Positions 1 to 6,603 of a DNA stretch of 6,603 nt are shown here, in pieces (positions within the stretch are counted from its first letter, which is position 1; every line of letters begins with the position of its first letter). Both the position numbers and the translations under genes were made by a program. The DNA lies in contig JALVMZ010000112.1 of NCBI GenBank assembly GCA_027032655.1, positions 1 through 6,603 on the forward strand, written 5' to 3'. The notes below the pieces were generated by a model. It saw only the letters and a program-made list of their open reading frames with translations, had not been told where the DNA came from and searched no databases. Origin of the DNA: Desulfobacteraceae bacterium (GTDB lineage Bacteria; Desulfobacterota; DSM-4660; Desulfatiglandales; JALVMZ01).

Positions 1-552
1 GCTAACATATACCCTGAAATATTCAGTATAGAAGATTTTTTGTAGAAACATTGCATGCTCTATGTCTTTGCATGCTATTGTTACAGCAGTTGGTAATCTC
101 TTTGATACCTCCTTTGCAAAACTGGGCCCTGCAATGCAGGAAAATAGAACTTCTCTATCCAGCACTTCTTTCGTAATATCTGACATCAACATTAAAGTGC
201 TATTCTCTATCCCCTTTGTGGCAGAAATTATAGAGACATTTCCATGTATATAAGGTTTTAACTTTAAAAGCACTTCTCTAAAAACATGGGATGGCACTGC
301 CATTACTATCAAATCCTTACCTTCAATGACCTCTTCAAAGGATTGCGTAGGATGTATCTTTTCGCTCAGTAAAATATCAGGCAAGAATATCCTGTTTATT
401 CGCTCCTTTTTTATCTGATCAAATACATCATCCTCCCGCACCCATAAAGAAACATTTATTCCTTTATTGGCAAGTAGATTTGCAAGGGTGGTGCCCCAGC
501 TTCCTGCACCTATTACAGCAATTTTATCTTTTAAGAACTTCTCTTTAATCAT
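1..552 (-). CDS. gpsA: Glycerol-3-phosphate dehydrogenase [NAD(P)+], N-terminal half (cut by window edge)
   Basis: GpsA reduces dihydroxyacetone phosphate to sn-glycerol 3-phosphate with NAD(P)H in the cytoplasm, providing the backbone for phospholipid synthesis. I translated the minus strand from the ATG at 552 and found 184 codons open to position 1. The N-terminal Rossmann nucleotide-binding loop GAGSWGT is at residues 15-21. NRIFLP (53-58) matches the family's N-x-x-(F/Y)-L-P segment. MAVPSH (84-89), SATKGIE (110-116) and AGPSFAKEV (141-149) followed by LPTAV (153-157) are family signatures. The family is usually about 330-340 aa, so the C-terminal substrate-binding domain and its catalytic lysine lie beyond the left edge. 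The start is well fixed: an in-frame TAA sits two codons upstream, and an AGGA ribosome-binding site lies 8 nt before the ATG. The gene begins 10 bp after the gyrA stop, so it is probably co-transcribed with gyrA. The identification is secure; whether the rest of the gene is intact cannot be seen. Confidence 0.96.
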   Translation of the reverse strand, partial: MIKEKFLKDKIAVIGAGSWGTTLANLLANKGINVSLWVREDDVFDQIKKERINRIFLPDILLSEKIHPTQSFEEVIEGKDLIVMAVPSHVFREVLLKLKPYIHGNVSIISATKGIENSTLMLMSDITKEVLDREVLFSCIAGPSFAKEVSKRLPTAVTIACKDIEHAMFLQKIFYTEYFRVYVS

Positions 553-560
553 CTTTTAAT

Positions 561-571
561 TCCTACTCCTC
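561..571 (-). promoter_or_regulatory. Ribosome-binding site of gpsA, overlapping the gyrA stop
   Basis: On the minus strand AGGA (564-561) lies 8 nt before the gpsA ATG and overlaps the gyrA TAG stop (565-563). A second purine-rich block, GAGGAG (571-566), encodes the last two Glu codons of gyrA and sits 13 nt from the ATG. Placing the ribosome-binding site on the upstream stop codon suggests that gpsA translation is coupled to gyrA termination. The coupling is inferred; the bases are seen. Confidence 0.7.
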
Positions 572-2983
572 TATTACCTTTGCCACTGAAGAGACCCTCT
601 CGCCTTCTGACAGATCAATCAGTTTCACTCCCTGTGTCGTTCTACCTGTAATTGGAATATCACTTACCTTGAATCTAATTATCTTTCCCCCATTTGTTAT
701 TATCATGACCTGATCCCGTTCACTGACTTGATAAGCATAAATCACAGGCCCGTTTCTATCTGTTATTCTTATTGTTAATATCCCTTTACCGTTTCTTGAC
801 TGAACCCGGTATTGTTCTGTGGGAGTCCTTTTTCCATATCCTTTCTCTGTTACAGTAAGTATAGTCTCTCCATCTTTTATGGTCTCCATACTTACTACAT
901 AATCACCAGGCTCAAGCCTTATCCCTATATTTCCGGCAGCAACCCTTCCCATACTTCTGATTTGGGACTCATGAAATCTTATGGACTTTCCATTCCTTGT
1001 AGTGAGGAAAATGTCATGATTCCCATCTGTTATCCTAACACCAATTAATTCATCACCTTCGTTAATCTTTATCCCAATAATTCCTGTTGACCTTGGATTG
1101 CTATAATCTTCAAGAGGTGTTTTTTTGACTATTCCATTTCTTGTTGCCATTACAATATATTGGCCTTCCTTAAAATCTCTTACTGAAATGGTAGTTGCTA
1201 TCTTTTCTCCTTTCTTTAGTTCTAAGAGATTAACTATACTCTTTCCTTTTGAGACTCTGCCTGCCTCTGGTATTTCATGAACCTTTTTCCAGTAAACCCT
1301 TCCTATATTAGTAAAGAACATCAAATAATCATGTGATGAGGCAATAAAAAGCAATTCTATAAAATCATCTTCCATTACTTTTGCTCCAGTTAGGCCCTTT
1401 CCACCTCTCCGCTGAGCCCTATAAAGAGTCATGGGGTTCCTTTTTATATAACCCCTATGGCTTATGGTAACCACCATCTCCTCATCGGCAATCAGATCTT
1501 CTATGTCTATCTCCTCTGAATCAGGCAGTATCTCAGTTCTTCTCTCATCACCATATTTCTGTTTAATATCCAATGTCTCTTCTTTTATAATCTGTAGAAC
1601 CATTGATGGATTCTCAAGTATTGAATTTAGATAGTTAATCTTTTTAATAATCTCTTTATATTCTTCATTAAGTTTTTCTCTTTCCAGTCCTGTAAGCCTC
1701 TGAAGTCTCATATCCAGTATGGCCTGTGCCTGAATTTCTGTTAATTCAAATTCACTCATCAGGGCACCTTTTGCCTCTTTAACATCTGTTGATGAACGTA
1801 TAATCTGAATAACTTCATCAATAAAGTTAAGTGCCTTTTTAAGCCCCTCTAATATGTGTGCTCTTTCCTTTGCTTTTTTAAGTTCATATAAGGATCTCTT
1901 TCTGATTACTCTTTTTCTGAAATCAATGAAATGCTCAATTATCTCTTTGATATTAAGTATCCTGGGTCTTCCCTGGACAATGGAAAGAAAAATTATACCA
2001 AAAGATATTTCGAGCTGTGTAAATTTATAAAGCCTGTTGAGTATAACAGGGGCTTTTGCATCACTTCTTATATCTATAACTATCCGCATACCGTCTCTAT
2101 CCGATTCGTCTCTGATATCAGTTATTCCTTCAACCTTCTTCTCTTTTACAAGCTCAGCAATCTTCTCCAGCAGTTTTGATTTGTTTACCTGATATGGAAT
2201 CTCGGATATAACTATTCTTTCCTTCGTTTTAGAAATCTTTTCAATAAAAGCCCTTGCCCTTATCTTTATTATACCCCTTCCTGTTTTATATGCCTCAATT
2301 GTTCCCTTATAACCCATAATATATCCTGCCGTAGGGAAATCAGGACCCGGCAGGATCTTGATTATTTCATCAATGGATATCTCTGGATTATCAATTACCC
2401 GAACTATTGCATCGCATACTTCAGTTAAATTATGTGGTGGGATATTTGTTGCCATACCAACCGCAATGCCTGATGAACCATTTATCAGTAGATTTGGCAC
2501 TGTGGTGGGCAATACTTCTGGCTCTTTCAGAGTTCCATCATAATTTAACTGAAAATCAATGGTCTCTTTTTCAATATCGGACAGAAAATGCTCGGCAAGA
2601 GATGTCATTCTTATCTCTGTGTAACGCATTGCAGCAGGTGGATCACCATCTATTGAACCAAAATTTCCTTGCCCATCAATCAGCGGATATCTCATATTGA
2701 AATCCTGGGCCATTCTGACAATTGTATCATATACCGCTGCATCACCATGTGGATGATATTTACCAATCACATCGCCAACAATCCTTGCTGATTTTTTATA
2801 AGGTCTGTTATGGTAATTTTTAAGTTCATGCATTGCATAGAGAACCCTTCTATGCACAGGTTTTAATCCATCTCTTATATCAGGGAGTGCTCTTCCAACA
2901 ATAACGCTCATTGAATATTCGAGATATGATTTCTTCATCTCTTCTTCTATAAAAACAGCATTTTGGTTTGGCTCTGCTACCAT
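563..2983 (-). CDS. gyrA: DNA gyrase subunit A
   Basis: GyrA is the DNA cleavage, religation and wrapping subunit of gyrase, which introduces negative supercoils as GyrA2GyrB2. The 806-aa product starts with the breakage-reunion domain. IGKYHPHGDAAVYDT lies at about 73-87, and AAMRYTE carries catalytic Tyr121 preceded by Arg120 (E. coli Arg121/Tyr122). The tower and coiled-coil region follows (about 345-460). The GyrA box QRRGGKG (524-530) separates true GyrA from ParC. The C-terminal domain (about 500-806) shows six beta-pinwheel repeats, at about 504, 553, 609, 658, 708 and 759. The protein is shorter than E. coli GyrA (875 aa), partly because it stops just after the sixth blade with no long acidic tail. 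The quinolone-region residue equivalent to E. coli Ser83 is Ala82, while Asp86 (Asp87) is kept. The ATG at 2983 is supported by GGGAGGT 11 nt upstream and by normal N-terminal length. It follows gyrB by 94 bp and precedes gpsA by 10 bp. Confidence 0.98.
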   Translation of the reverse strand: MVAEPNQNAVFIEEEMKKSYLEYSMSVIVGRALPDIRDGLKPVHRRVLYAMHELKNYHNRPYKKSARIVGDVIGKYHPHGDAAVYDTIVRMAQDFNMRYPLIDGQGNFGSIDGDPPAAMRYTEIRMTSLAEHFLSDIEKETIDFQLNYDGTLKEPEVLPTTVPNLLINGSSGIAVGMATNIPPHNLTEVCDAIVRVIDNPEISIDEIIKILPGPDFPTAGYIMGYKGTIEAYKTGRGIIKIRARAFIEKISKTKERIVISEIPYQVNKSKLLEKIAELVKEKKVEGITDIRDESDRDGMRIVIDIRSDAKAPVILNRLYKFTQLEISFGIIFLSIVQGRPRILNIKEIIEHFIDFRKRVIRKRSLYELKKAKERAHILEGLKKALNFIDEVIQIIRSSTDVKEAKGALMSEFELTEIQAQAILDMRLQRLTGLEREKLNEEYKEIIKKINYLNSILENPSMVLQIIKEETLDIKQKYGDERRTEILPDSEEIDIEDLIADEEMVVTISHRGYIKRNPMTLYRAQRRGGKGLTGAKVMEDDFIELLFIASSHDYLMFFTNIGRVYWKKVHEIPEAGRVSKGKSIVNLLELKKGEKIATTISVRDFKEGQYIVMATRNGIVKKTPLEDYSNPRSTGIIGIKINEGDELIGVRITDGNHDIFLTTRNGKSIRFHESQIRSMGRVAAGNIGIRLEPGDYVVSMETIKDGETILTVTEKGYGKRTPTEQYRVQSRNGKGILTIRITDRNGPVIYAYQVSERDQVMIITNGGKIIRFKVSDIPITGRTTQGVKLIDLSEGERVSSVAKVIEE

Positions 2984-3077
2984 CTGATTATTAACCTCCC
3001 TTTAATTTAATGATTGGATCTTAGAAGATTAAAATATAGATTTGGCTTGAAGAGAGTTGTTTATAGATATTTTATAC
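2984..3077. other. 94-bp AT-rich spacer between gyrB and gyrA
   Basis: This is the only intergenic gap of any size in the window. It contains the gyrA ribosome-binding site and a short interrupted palindrome (ATCTT-AG-AAGAT, 3018-3029), whose two-base loop is too tight for a normal RNA hairpin. On the minus strand a TATATT resembles a -10 element, but no acceptable -35 hexamer lies 16-18 bp upstream. No GC-rich stem with a following T-run is present, so there is no sign of an intrinsic terminator after gyrB. Read-through from gyrB into gyrA is the simplest reading. An internal gyrA promoter is possible but not shown. Confidence 0.5.
2994..3000 (-). promoter_or_regulatory. Strong ribosome-binding site of gyrA
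   Basis: GGGAGGT on the minus strand is a near-consensus Shine-Dalgarno sequence. It ends 10-11 nt before the gyrA ATG at 2983, slightly longer than the common 5-9 nt. It is the strongest Shine-Dalgarno match in the window and fixes the gyrA start. Having its own strong site fits independent initiation across the 94-bp gap, in contrast to the overlapping starts of gyrB and gpsA. Confidence 0.8.
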
Positions 3078-5477
3078 TTAAATATCAAGTTCCCGAACTT
3101 CCAGAGCATTATTCTGAATAAATTCTTTTCTTGCCTCAACCTTTGTTCCCATAAGTATGTTAAAAATATCATCTGCCTCGACAAAGTCTTCAATCTGGAC
3201 CTGTAGTAAAGTCCTTGTCTCTGGATTCATTGTAGTCCGCCATAGTTGCTCTGGATTCATCTCTCCAAGTCCTTTATATCTCTGTATATTGACCCCCTTC
3301 TTTGCCCTATTCATTAATTCATCTATGAGTTCTTTTACATCACTAAAAATCCTCGGTGGTTTATAGCTTATTAAAGCAATATTCCCATCAAACAGTGATT
3401 TTATATCTTTAAATATCCTTATAATTCTTATAAATTCAGGCATTGTATAAAGATTTTTATCAACCGATATAACCTCTCCTGTTTCTCTTATATCCTTGAC
3501 TTTGAATTCATAGTAGCCGGTATTTTCATCATATCTTAGATCAAAGACATCAAATCCTTCCTTGTTTAGATTTTTAATTATTCCTGATATATGCTCTTTT
3601 GATTTTAATCTATTTTTATCGTTTCCTATTAATCTAACAAAAAGATCAATAAATCTCTCTGGATAGGATTTTTTGTTTAATACAGATATGATATTATAAT
3701 ACTTAATTGCCTTTCCCAATAATTTAATCAAACGATTCTCTGATATTTCACTACCATCCTTTAATTTAATGACCTCTTTATCAGATATTCTTTTAAGCAG
3801 AAATTCATTAAATTCCTCTTCATTCTTTATATAAATCTCTTCTCTACCATTAGTTACTCTGTAAAGTGGTGGCTGTGCAATATAAAGATGTCCCTTCTCT
3901 ATTAAATCAGGCATCTGCCTGAAGAAAAAAGTAAGTAAAAGGGTTCTTATATGAGAACCATCAACATCGGCATCTGTCATGATAATGACCTTGTGGTATC
4001 TAAGAGAATCAATATTATACTCATTATCACCAATTCCTGTTCCAAGTGCAGAAATAATTGTTTTTATCTCATCGCTTGCTATCATCTTATCAAACCTTGA
4101 TTTTTCAACATTTAAAATCTTTCCCTTGAGAGGAAGTATCGCCTGAAATCTTCTATCTCTTCCCTGTTTTGCAGAGCCACCTGCTGAATCACCTTCAACA
4201 ATAAATATCTCACTTTTAGATGGATCTCTTTCTTGACAATCAGCGAGTTTTCCAGGAAGTGATAACTCGGATAAAAATCCTTTTCTCCTTGCAAGTTCTT
4301 TTGCCTTTCTTGCTGCTTCCCTTGCCCGAGCCGCATCAATCACTTTCGTGAGTATTGATTTTATTACATTGGGATTCTCTTCGAAATATCTACTCAGCCC
4401 TTCATTTACTATATTCTCCACAATACCTTTGATATCGCTATTTCCAAGTTTTGTCTTTGTCTGACCTTCAAATTGTGGATTTGGTAATTTTACACTTATA
4501 ACTGCAGTTAGACCTTCTCTTACATCTTCACCCTGAAGCTTTCCTTTAAAATTCTTTGCGAATTGAGAACCTGAAAGGTATTGATTAATACTCCTTGTTA
4601 GTGCTGATTTAAAACCTACAAGATGGCTTCCACCCTCTTTTGTATTTATATTATTTGCAAAGGATAAGATATTCTCCTTGTATGTATTGTTATATTGAAA
4701 GGCAATTTCAACCAATACCCCATCCTTTTCTCCTGATAAATAAACAGGTTTATCATGTATTACTTCCTTATTCTTATTCAGGAATGTTACAAAAGACTTA
4801 ATCCCACCTTCATATAAAAATTCAATTTTTTGATCAGTTCGCTCATCCTGGATAGTAATCTTGATACCCTTTGTAAGATAGGCCAGTTCCCGCATTCTTC
4901 TTGATAGTATATTAAAATCAAATTCTATATCTCCAAATATCTCTTTATCCGGTAAAAAATGAATTTTTGTGCCAGTTAATTTTGTATTACCAATAATTTT
5001 GATGGGTGTTACAGTTCTGCCTTTTTCATATCTTTGATGGTATATTTTTCCGTCCCTGAAAACCTCAACCTCCATAAATTCAGACAGTGCATTTACCACA
5101 CTAACTCCCACGCCATGAAGCCCGCCTGAAACCTTATAAACTTTATTATCAAATTTGCCCCCCGCATGAAGCCTTGTCATAACCACTTCAAGTGCTGGTA
5201 TCTTTTCTGTTCTGTGAGTATCAACAGGAATACCCCTGCCATTATCAGTTATAACAATACTGCCATCAGATAGGATATCTATATCTATCCTATTACAAAA
5301 ACCAGCCATTGCTTCATCAATACTGTTATCCACTACTTCATATACAAGATGATGTAATCCTTCGATACCTGTATTTCCTATATACATTGCAGGTCTTCTT
5401 CTTACAGCTTCCAGACCTTCAAGAACCTTTATATCATCAGCATTATATTTTGAATTTTTACCTTTTATATCATTCAT
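3078..5477 (-). CDS. gyrB: DNA gyrase subunit B (long form)
   Basis: GyrB supplies the ATPase and the metal-binding TOPRIM site of gyrase. In the 799-aa product the GHKL ATPase domain comes first. YEVVDNSIDEA (from 46) holds catalytic-base Glu47, TDNGRGIPV (77-85) holds ATP-contact Asp78, and VSGGLHGVGVSVVNALS (116-132) is the glycine-rich lid. The transducer domain follows, with the QTK loop at 339-341. The TOPRIM domain has EGDSAGGSAKQGR (428-440; Glu428) and TDADVDGSHIR (501-511; Asp502 and Asp504). The tail has QRYKGLGEMNPEQLW (732-746). Roughly 165 residues (about 560-725) separate TOPRIM from the tail; this insert is present in E. coli GyrB (804 aa) and absent from short forms of about 640 aa. 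Residues matching the E. coli drug-target positions Arg136, Asp426 and Lys447 are kept as Arg141, Asp430 and Lys451. The ATG shares one base with the dnaN stop, and GAGG lies 8 nt upstream, so translation is probably coupled. ParE is less likely, given the adjacent gyrA and dnaN. Confidence 0.98.
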   Translation of the reverse strand: MNDIKGKNSKYNADDIKVLEGLEAVRRRPAMYIGNTGIEGLHHLVYEVVDNSIDEAMAGFCNRIDIDILSDGSIVITDNGRGIPVDTHRTEKIPALEVVMTRLHAGGKFDNKVYKVSGGLHGVGVSVVNALSEFMEVEVFRDGKIYHQRYEKGRTVTPIKIIGNTKLTGTKIHFLPDKEIFGDIEFDFNILSRRMRELAYLTKGIKITIQDERTDQKIEFLYEGGIKSFVTFLNKNKEVIHDKPVYLSGEKDGVLVEIAFQYNNTYKENILSFANNINTKEGGSHLVGFKSALTRSINQYLSGSQFAKNFKGKLQGEDVREGLTAVISVKLPNPQFEGQTKTKLGNSDIKGIVENIVNEGLSRYFEENPNVIKSILTKVIDAARAREAARKAKELARRKGFLSELSLPGKLADCQERDPSKSEIFIVEGDSAGGSAKQGRDRRFQAILPLKGKILNVEKSRFDKMIASDEIKTIISALGTGIGDNEYNIDSLRYHKVIIMTDADVDGSHIRTLLLTFFFRQMPDLIEKGHLYIAQPPLYRVTNGREEIYIKNEEEFNEFLLKRISDKEVIKLKDGSEISENRLIKLLGKAIKYYNIISVLNKKSYPERFIDLFVRLIGNDKNRLKSKEHISGIIKNLNKEGFDVFDLRYDENTGYYEFKVKDIRETGEVISVDKNLYTMPEFIRIIRIFKDIKSLFDGNIALISYKPPRIFSDVKELIDELMNRAKKGVNIQRYKGLGEMNPEQLWRTTMNPETRTLLQVQIEDFVEADDIFNILMGTKVEARKEFIQNNALEVRELDI

Positions 5478-6595
5478 TATGATAACCTCATTGGCATTAT
5501 GAGTCCCAGAAATCCTTCATCCTTTTCCCCTGTAATCTTACAGGGATTTGAATTATCTATAAATTCTATTATCACATCATCGCTATCCATTGACTGAAGC
5601 ACATCAATGAAATATTTGGGATTAAACCCAAGTTCCAGATATTCGCCCTCATATGATATATCTATAATCTCCTGTGCCTCTCCAAGCTCGGGATTTTCTG
5701 ATTTTAACTCAATGCTGTTGTCTTTCAGTATTAATTTCACACCCTTGTATGTATCAGTGCTCAAAATGGTCATCTTCTTCATTCCTTCAAGAAGGCTTAT
5801 TCTGTTAATATTTACTCTGTGTTTTACTTCCTTGGGAATGACAGCATTGTAGTCAGGGAATTTTGTATCAAGCAGTCTGATTAGCATTATAATATTGTCT
5901 TTTTTAATAACACAATTATTGCCTTTGACAGCAAACATTAAACTTCCATCAATGGATGCAAGTTTGTTTATCTCATTGATTCCTTTTTTGGGAATCATTA
6001 TTCCATCTTCTATGTCTAAATCATCAATCCCTTCAATTTTTTTATCAACTAAGGATAATCTGTGTCCATCAGTTGCCACCATTCTTAAAAATGATGTGTC
6101 ATCTTTCCTTATCTTTTCTATATATATGCCACTTAATCGATAACCTGTCTCCTCCATGGAGACAGAATAAATGGTCTTTCTTATCATCTCCTTCATTATA
6201 TCTCCAGGGATATCTATAAAACGATAATCATCTGTATCAACAAATATCGGATACTCATCGGGAGATAAAAATGATAAGATATATTTTGTTATTCCATCTG
6301 TAATAAACACCCTATTATTTTCTCTTTCTTCTATAAATATCTCATCGGTTTTACTCTCTTTTAATATCTCAAATATCTTCCTCCCGGATAAAGTGATGCT
6401 GCCTGGTTCAAGTATATTTGCATTAATTATCTGTCTATAACTTATTTCAAGATCAGTTGCATAGATCATAAGATTAGAATTTTCTACCGAGATTAATATG
6501 GTAGATAGAATTGGCATGTTACTCCTTTTTTCAATTATCCCCTGAACCCTTGATACAGCATTAAAGAATTCTTCTTTATTAATCTTAATCTTCAT
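5477..6595 (-). CDS. dnaN: DNA polymerase III sliding clamp (beta subunit)
   Basis: DnaN forms the ring-shaped dimer that tethers DNA polymerase III and other repair and replication proteins to DNA. The 372-aa product is the usual length (E. coli 366) and spans three clamp-fold domains at about 1-120, 130-250 and 255-372. Recognisable segments are ATDLE (46-50), SPDEYP (111-116), RMVATDGHRLSLV (171-183), FPDYNAVIPKE (246-256) and NPKYFIDVL (325-333). The C-terminus MPMRL (367-371) builds the pocket that binds clamp-interacting peptides; here one extra Ser follows the usual terminal Leu. The N-terminus (MKIKINKEEFFNAV) aligns with other clamps, and AGG lies 5 nt upstream of the ATG. Only 8 bp upstream are visible, so a longer in-frame start cannot be strictly excluded. 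The stop overlaps the gyrB start. dnaA is expected beyond the right edge but is not seen. Nothing in the protein looks broken. Confidence 0.98.
   Translation of the reverse strand: MKIKINKEEFFNAVSRVQGIIEKRSNMPILSTILISVENSNLMIYATDLEISYRQIINANILEPGSITLSGRKIFEILKESKTDEIFIEERENNRVFITDGITKYILSFLSPDEYPIFVDTDDYRFIDIPGDIMKEMIRKTIYSVSMEETGYRLSGIYIEKIRKDDTSFLRMVATDGHRLSLVDKKIEGIDDLDIEDGIMIPKKGINEINKLASIDGSLMFAVKGNNCVIKKDNIIMLIRLLDTKFPDYNAVIPKEVKHRVNINRISLLEGMKKMTILSTDTYKGVKLILKDNSIELKSENPELGEAQEIIDISYEGEYLELGFNPKYFIDVLQSMDSDDVIIEFIDNSNPCKITGEKDEGFLGLIMPMRLS
5486..5489 (-). promoter_or_regulatory. Ribosome-binding site of gyrB inside the end of dnaN
   Basis: GAGG on the minus strand lies 8 nt before the gyrB ATG. 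It falls within the Met-Arg codons of the clamp's C-terminal MPMRL motif. Downstream of it the dnaN stop and gyrB start share an A (TAATG). This arrangement is typical of translational coupling by termination and reinitiation and decides the gyrB start. Confidence 0.75.
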
Positions 6596-6600
6596 TATTA

Positions 6601-6603
6601 CCT
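6601..6603 (-). promoter_or_regulatory. Partial ribosome-binding site of dnaN
   Basis: AGG on the minus strand, 5 nt before the dnaN ATG, is probably the 3' part of a Shine-Dalgarno sequence cut by the window edge. Only three bases are visible, so its strength cannot be judged. Confidence 0.4.

Noticed and set aside
62..253. Open frame on the plus strand of 63 codons
   Set aside because: It lies antisense to the clearly coding gpsA frame, has no recognisable motif, and is explained as a shadow of gpsA.
2407..2700. Open frame on the plus strand of 97 codons, inside gyrA
   Set aside because: It is fully antisense to the conserved GyrA catalytic region, resembles no family I know, and a real gene there is unlikely. 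The other plus-strand frames within gyrA, gyrB and dnaN were dismissed for the same reason.
3018..3029. Palindrome ATCTT-AG-AAGAT as an operator or terminator
   Set aside because: The arms are 5 bp with a 2-base loop, AT-rich, and without a following T-run on the transcribed strand. Such a match is expected by chance in AT-rich DNA.
3035..3068. Direct repeat TATAGAT at 3035-3041 and 3062-3068
   Set aside because: Two 7-bp copies in an AT-rich spacer are easily due to chance, and no third copy or flanking similarity supports a binding-site array.
3030..3077. Sigma-70-type promoter for gyrA
   Set aside because: A TATATT -10-like hexamer exists on the minus strand, but none of the hexamers 16-18 bp upstream resembles TTGACA, so it does not meet the standard for a promoter call.
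4112..4339. 75-codon minus-strand frame inside gyrB
   Set aside because: It is out of frame with gyrB across the conserved TOPRIM-coding region. The GyrB frame is continuous there, so it is neither a frameshift nor a separate gene.

Overview
This window is bacterial chromosomal housekeeping DNA from an AT-rich genome. It holds four co-directional genes, all read on the minus strand: dnaN, gyrB, gyrA and the 5' half of gpsA. Transcription runs from high to low coordinates. Codon choice can be counted directly in the visible part of gpsA: 12 of 20 Ile codons are ATA, and 5 of 7 Arg codons are AGA or AGG. GyrB is the long form (799 aa), with a large insert between the TOPRIM core and the QRYKGLGEM tail. 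That form is typical of Gram-negative-type lineages and differs from the short Firmicutes/Actinobacteria form. Together with the AT bias, this suggests something like Nitrospirota or Desulfobacterota, but this is a weak inference that I cannot confirm without a search.

Layout in transcription order: dnaN (6595-5477) encodes the replicative sliding clamp. Its TAA stop shares one base with the gyrB ATG (TAATG). gyrB (5477-3078) encodes the ATPase/TOPRIM subunit of DNA gyrase. A 94-bp AT-rich spacer (2984-3077) follows. gyrA (2983-563) encodes the DNA cleavage and wrapping subunit. After 10 bp comes gpsA (552 to beyond position 1), which encodes NAD(P)-dependent glycerol-3-phosphate dehydrogenase and is cut by the window edge. 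The only noncoding DNA is the 94-bp spacer, the 10-bp gap, and 8 bp upstream of dnaN. No RNA genes, mobile elements, CRISPR arrays or convincing terminators were seen.

Functionally, the first three genes form the replication/topology cluster usually found next to dnaA and oriC. The clamp tethers the polymerase, and gyrase (GyrA2GyrB2) removes the positive supercoils made by the fork. gpsA supplies sn-glycerol 3-phosphate for phospholipid synthesis and appears to be co-transcribed. The recF gene, common between dnaN and gyrB in many bacteria, is absent here. I found no evidence for an undescribed system. The items worth a second look are modest: the recF-less dnaN-gyrB fusion point, the gyrA-gpsA linkage, a natural Ala at the key quinolone position of GyrA, and a GyrA that ends without an acidic tail.
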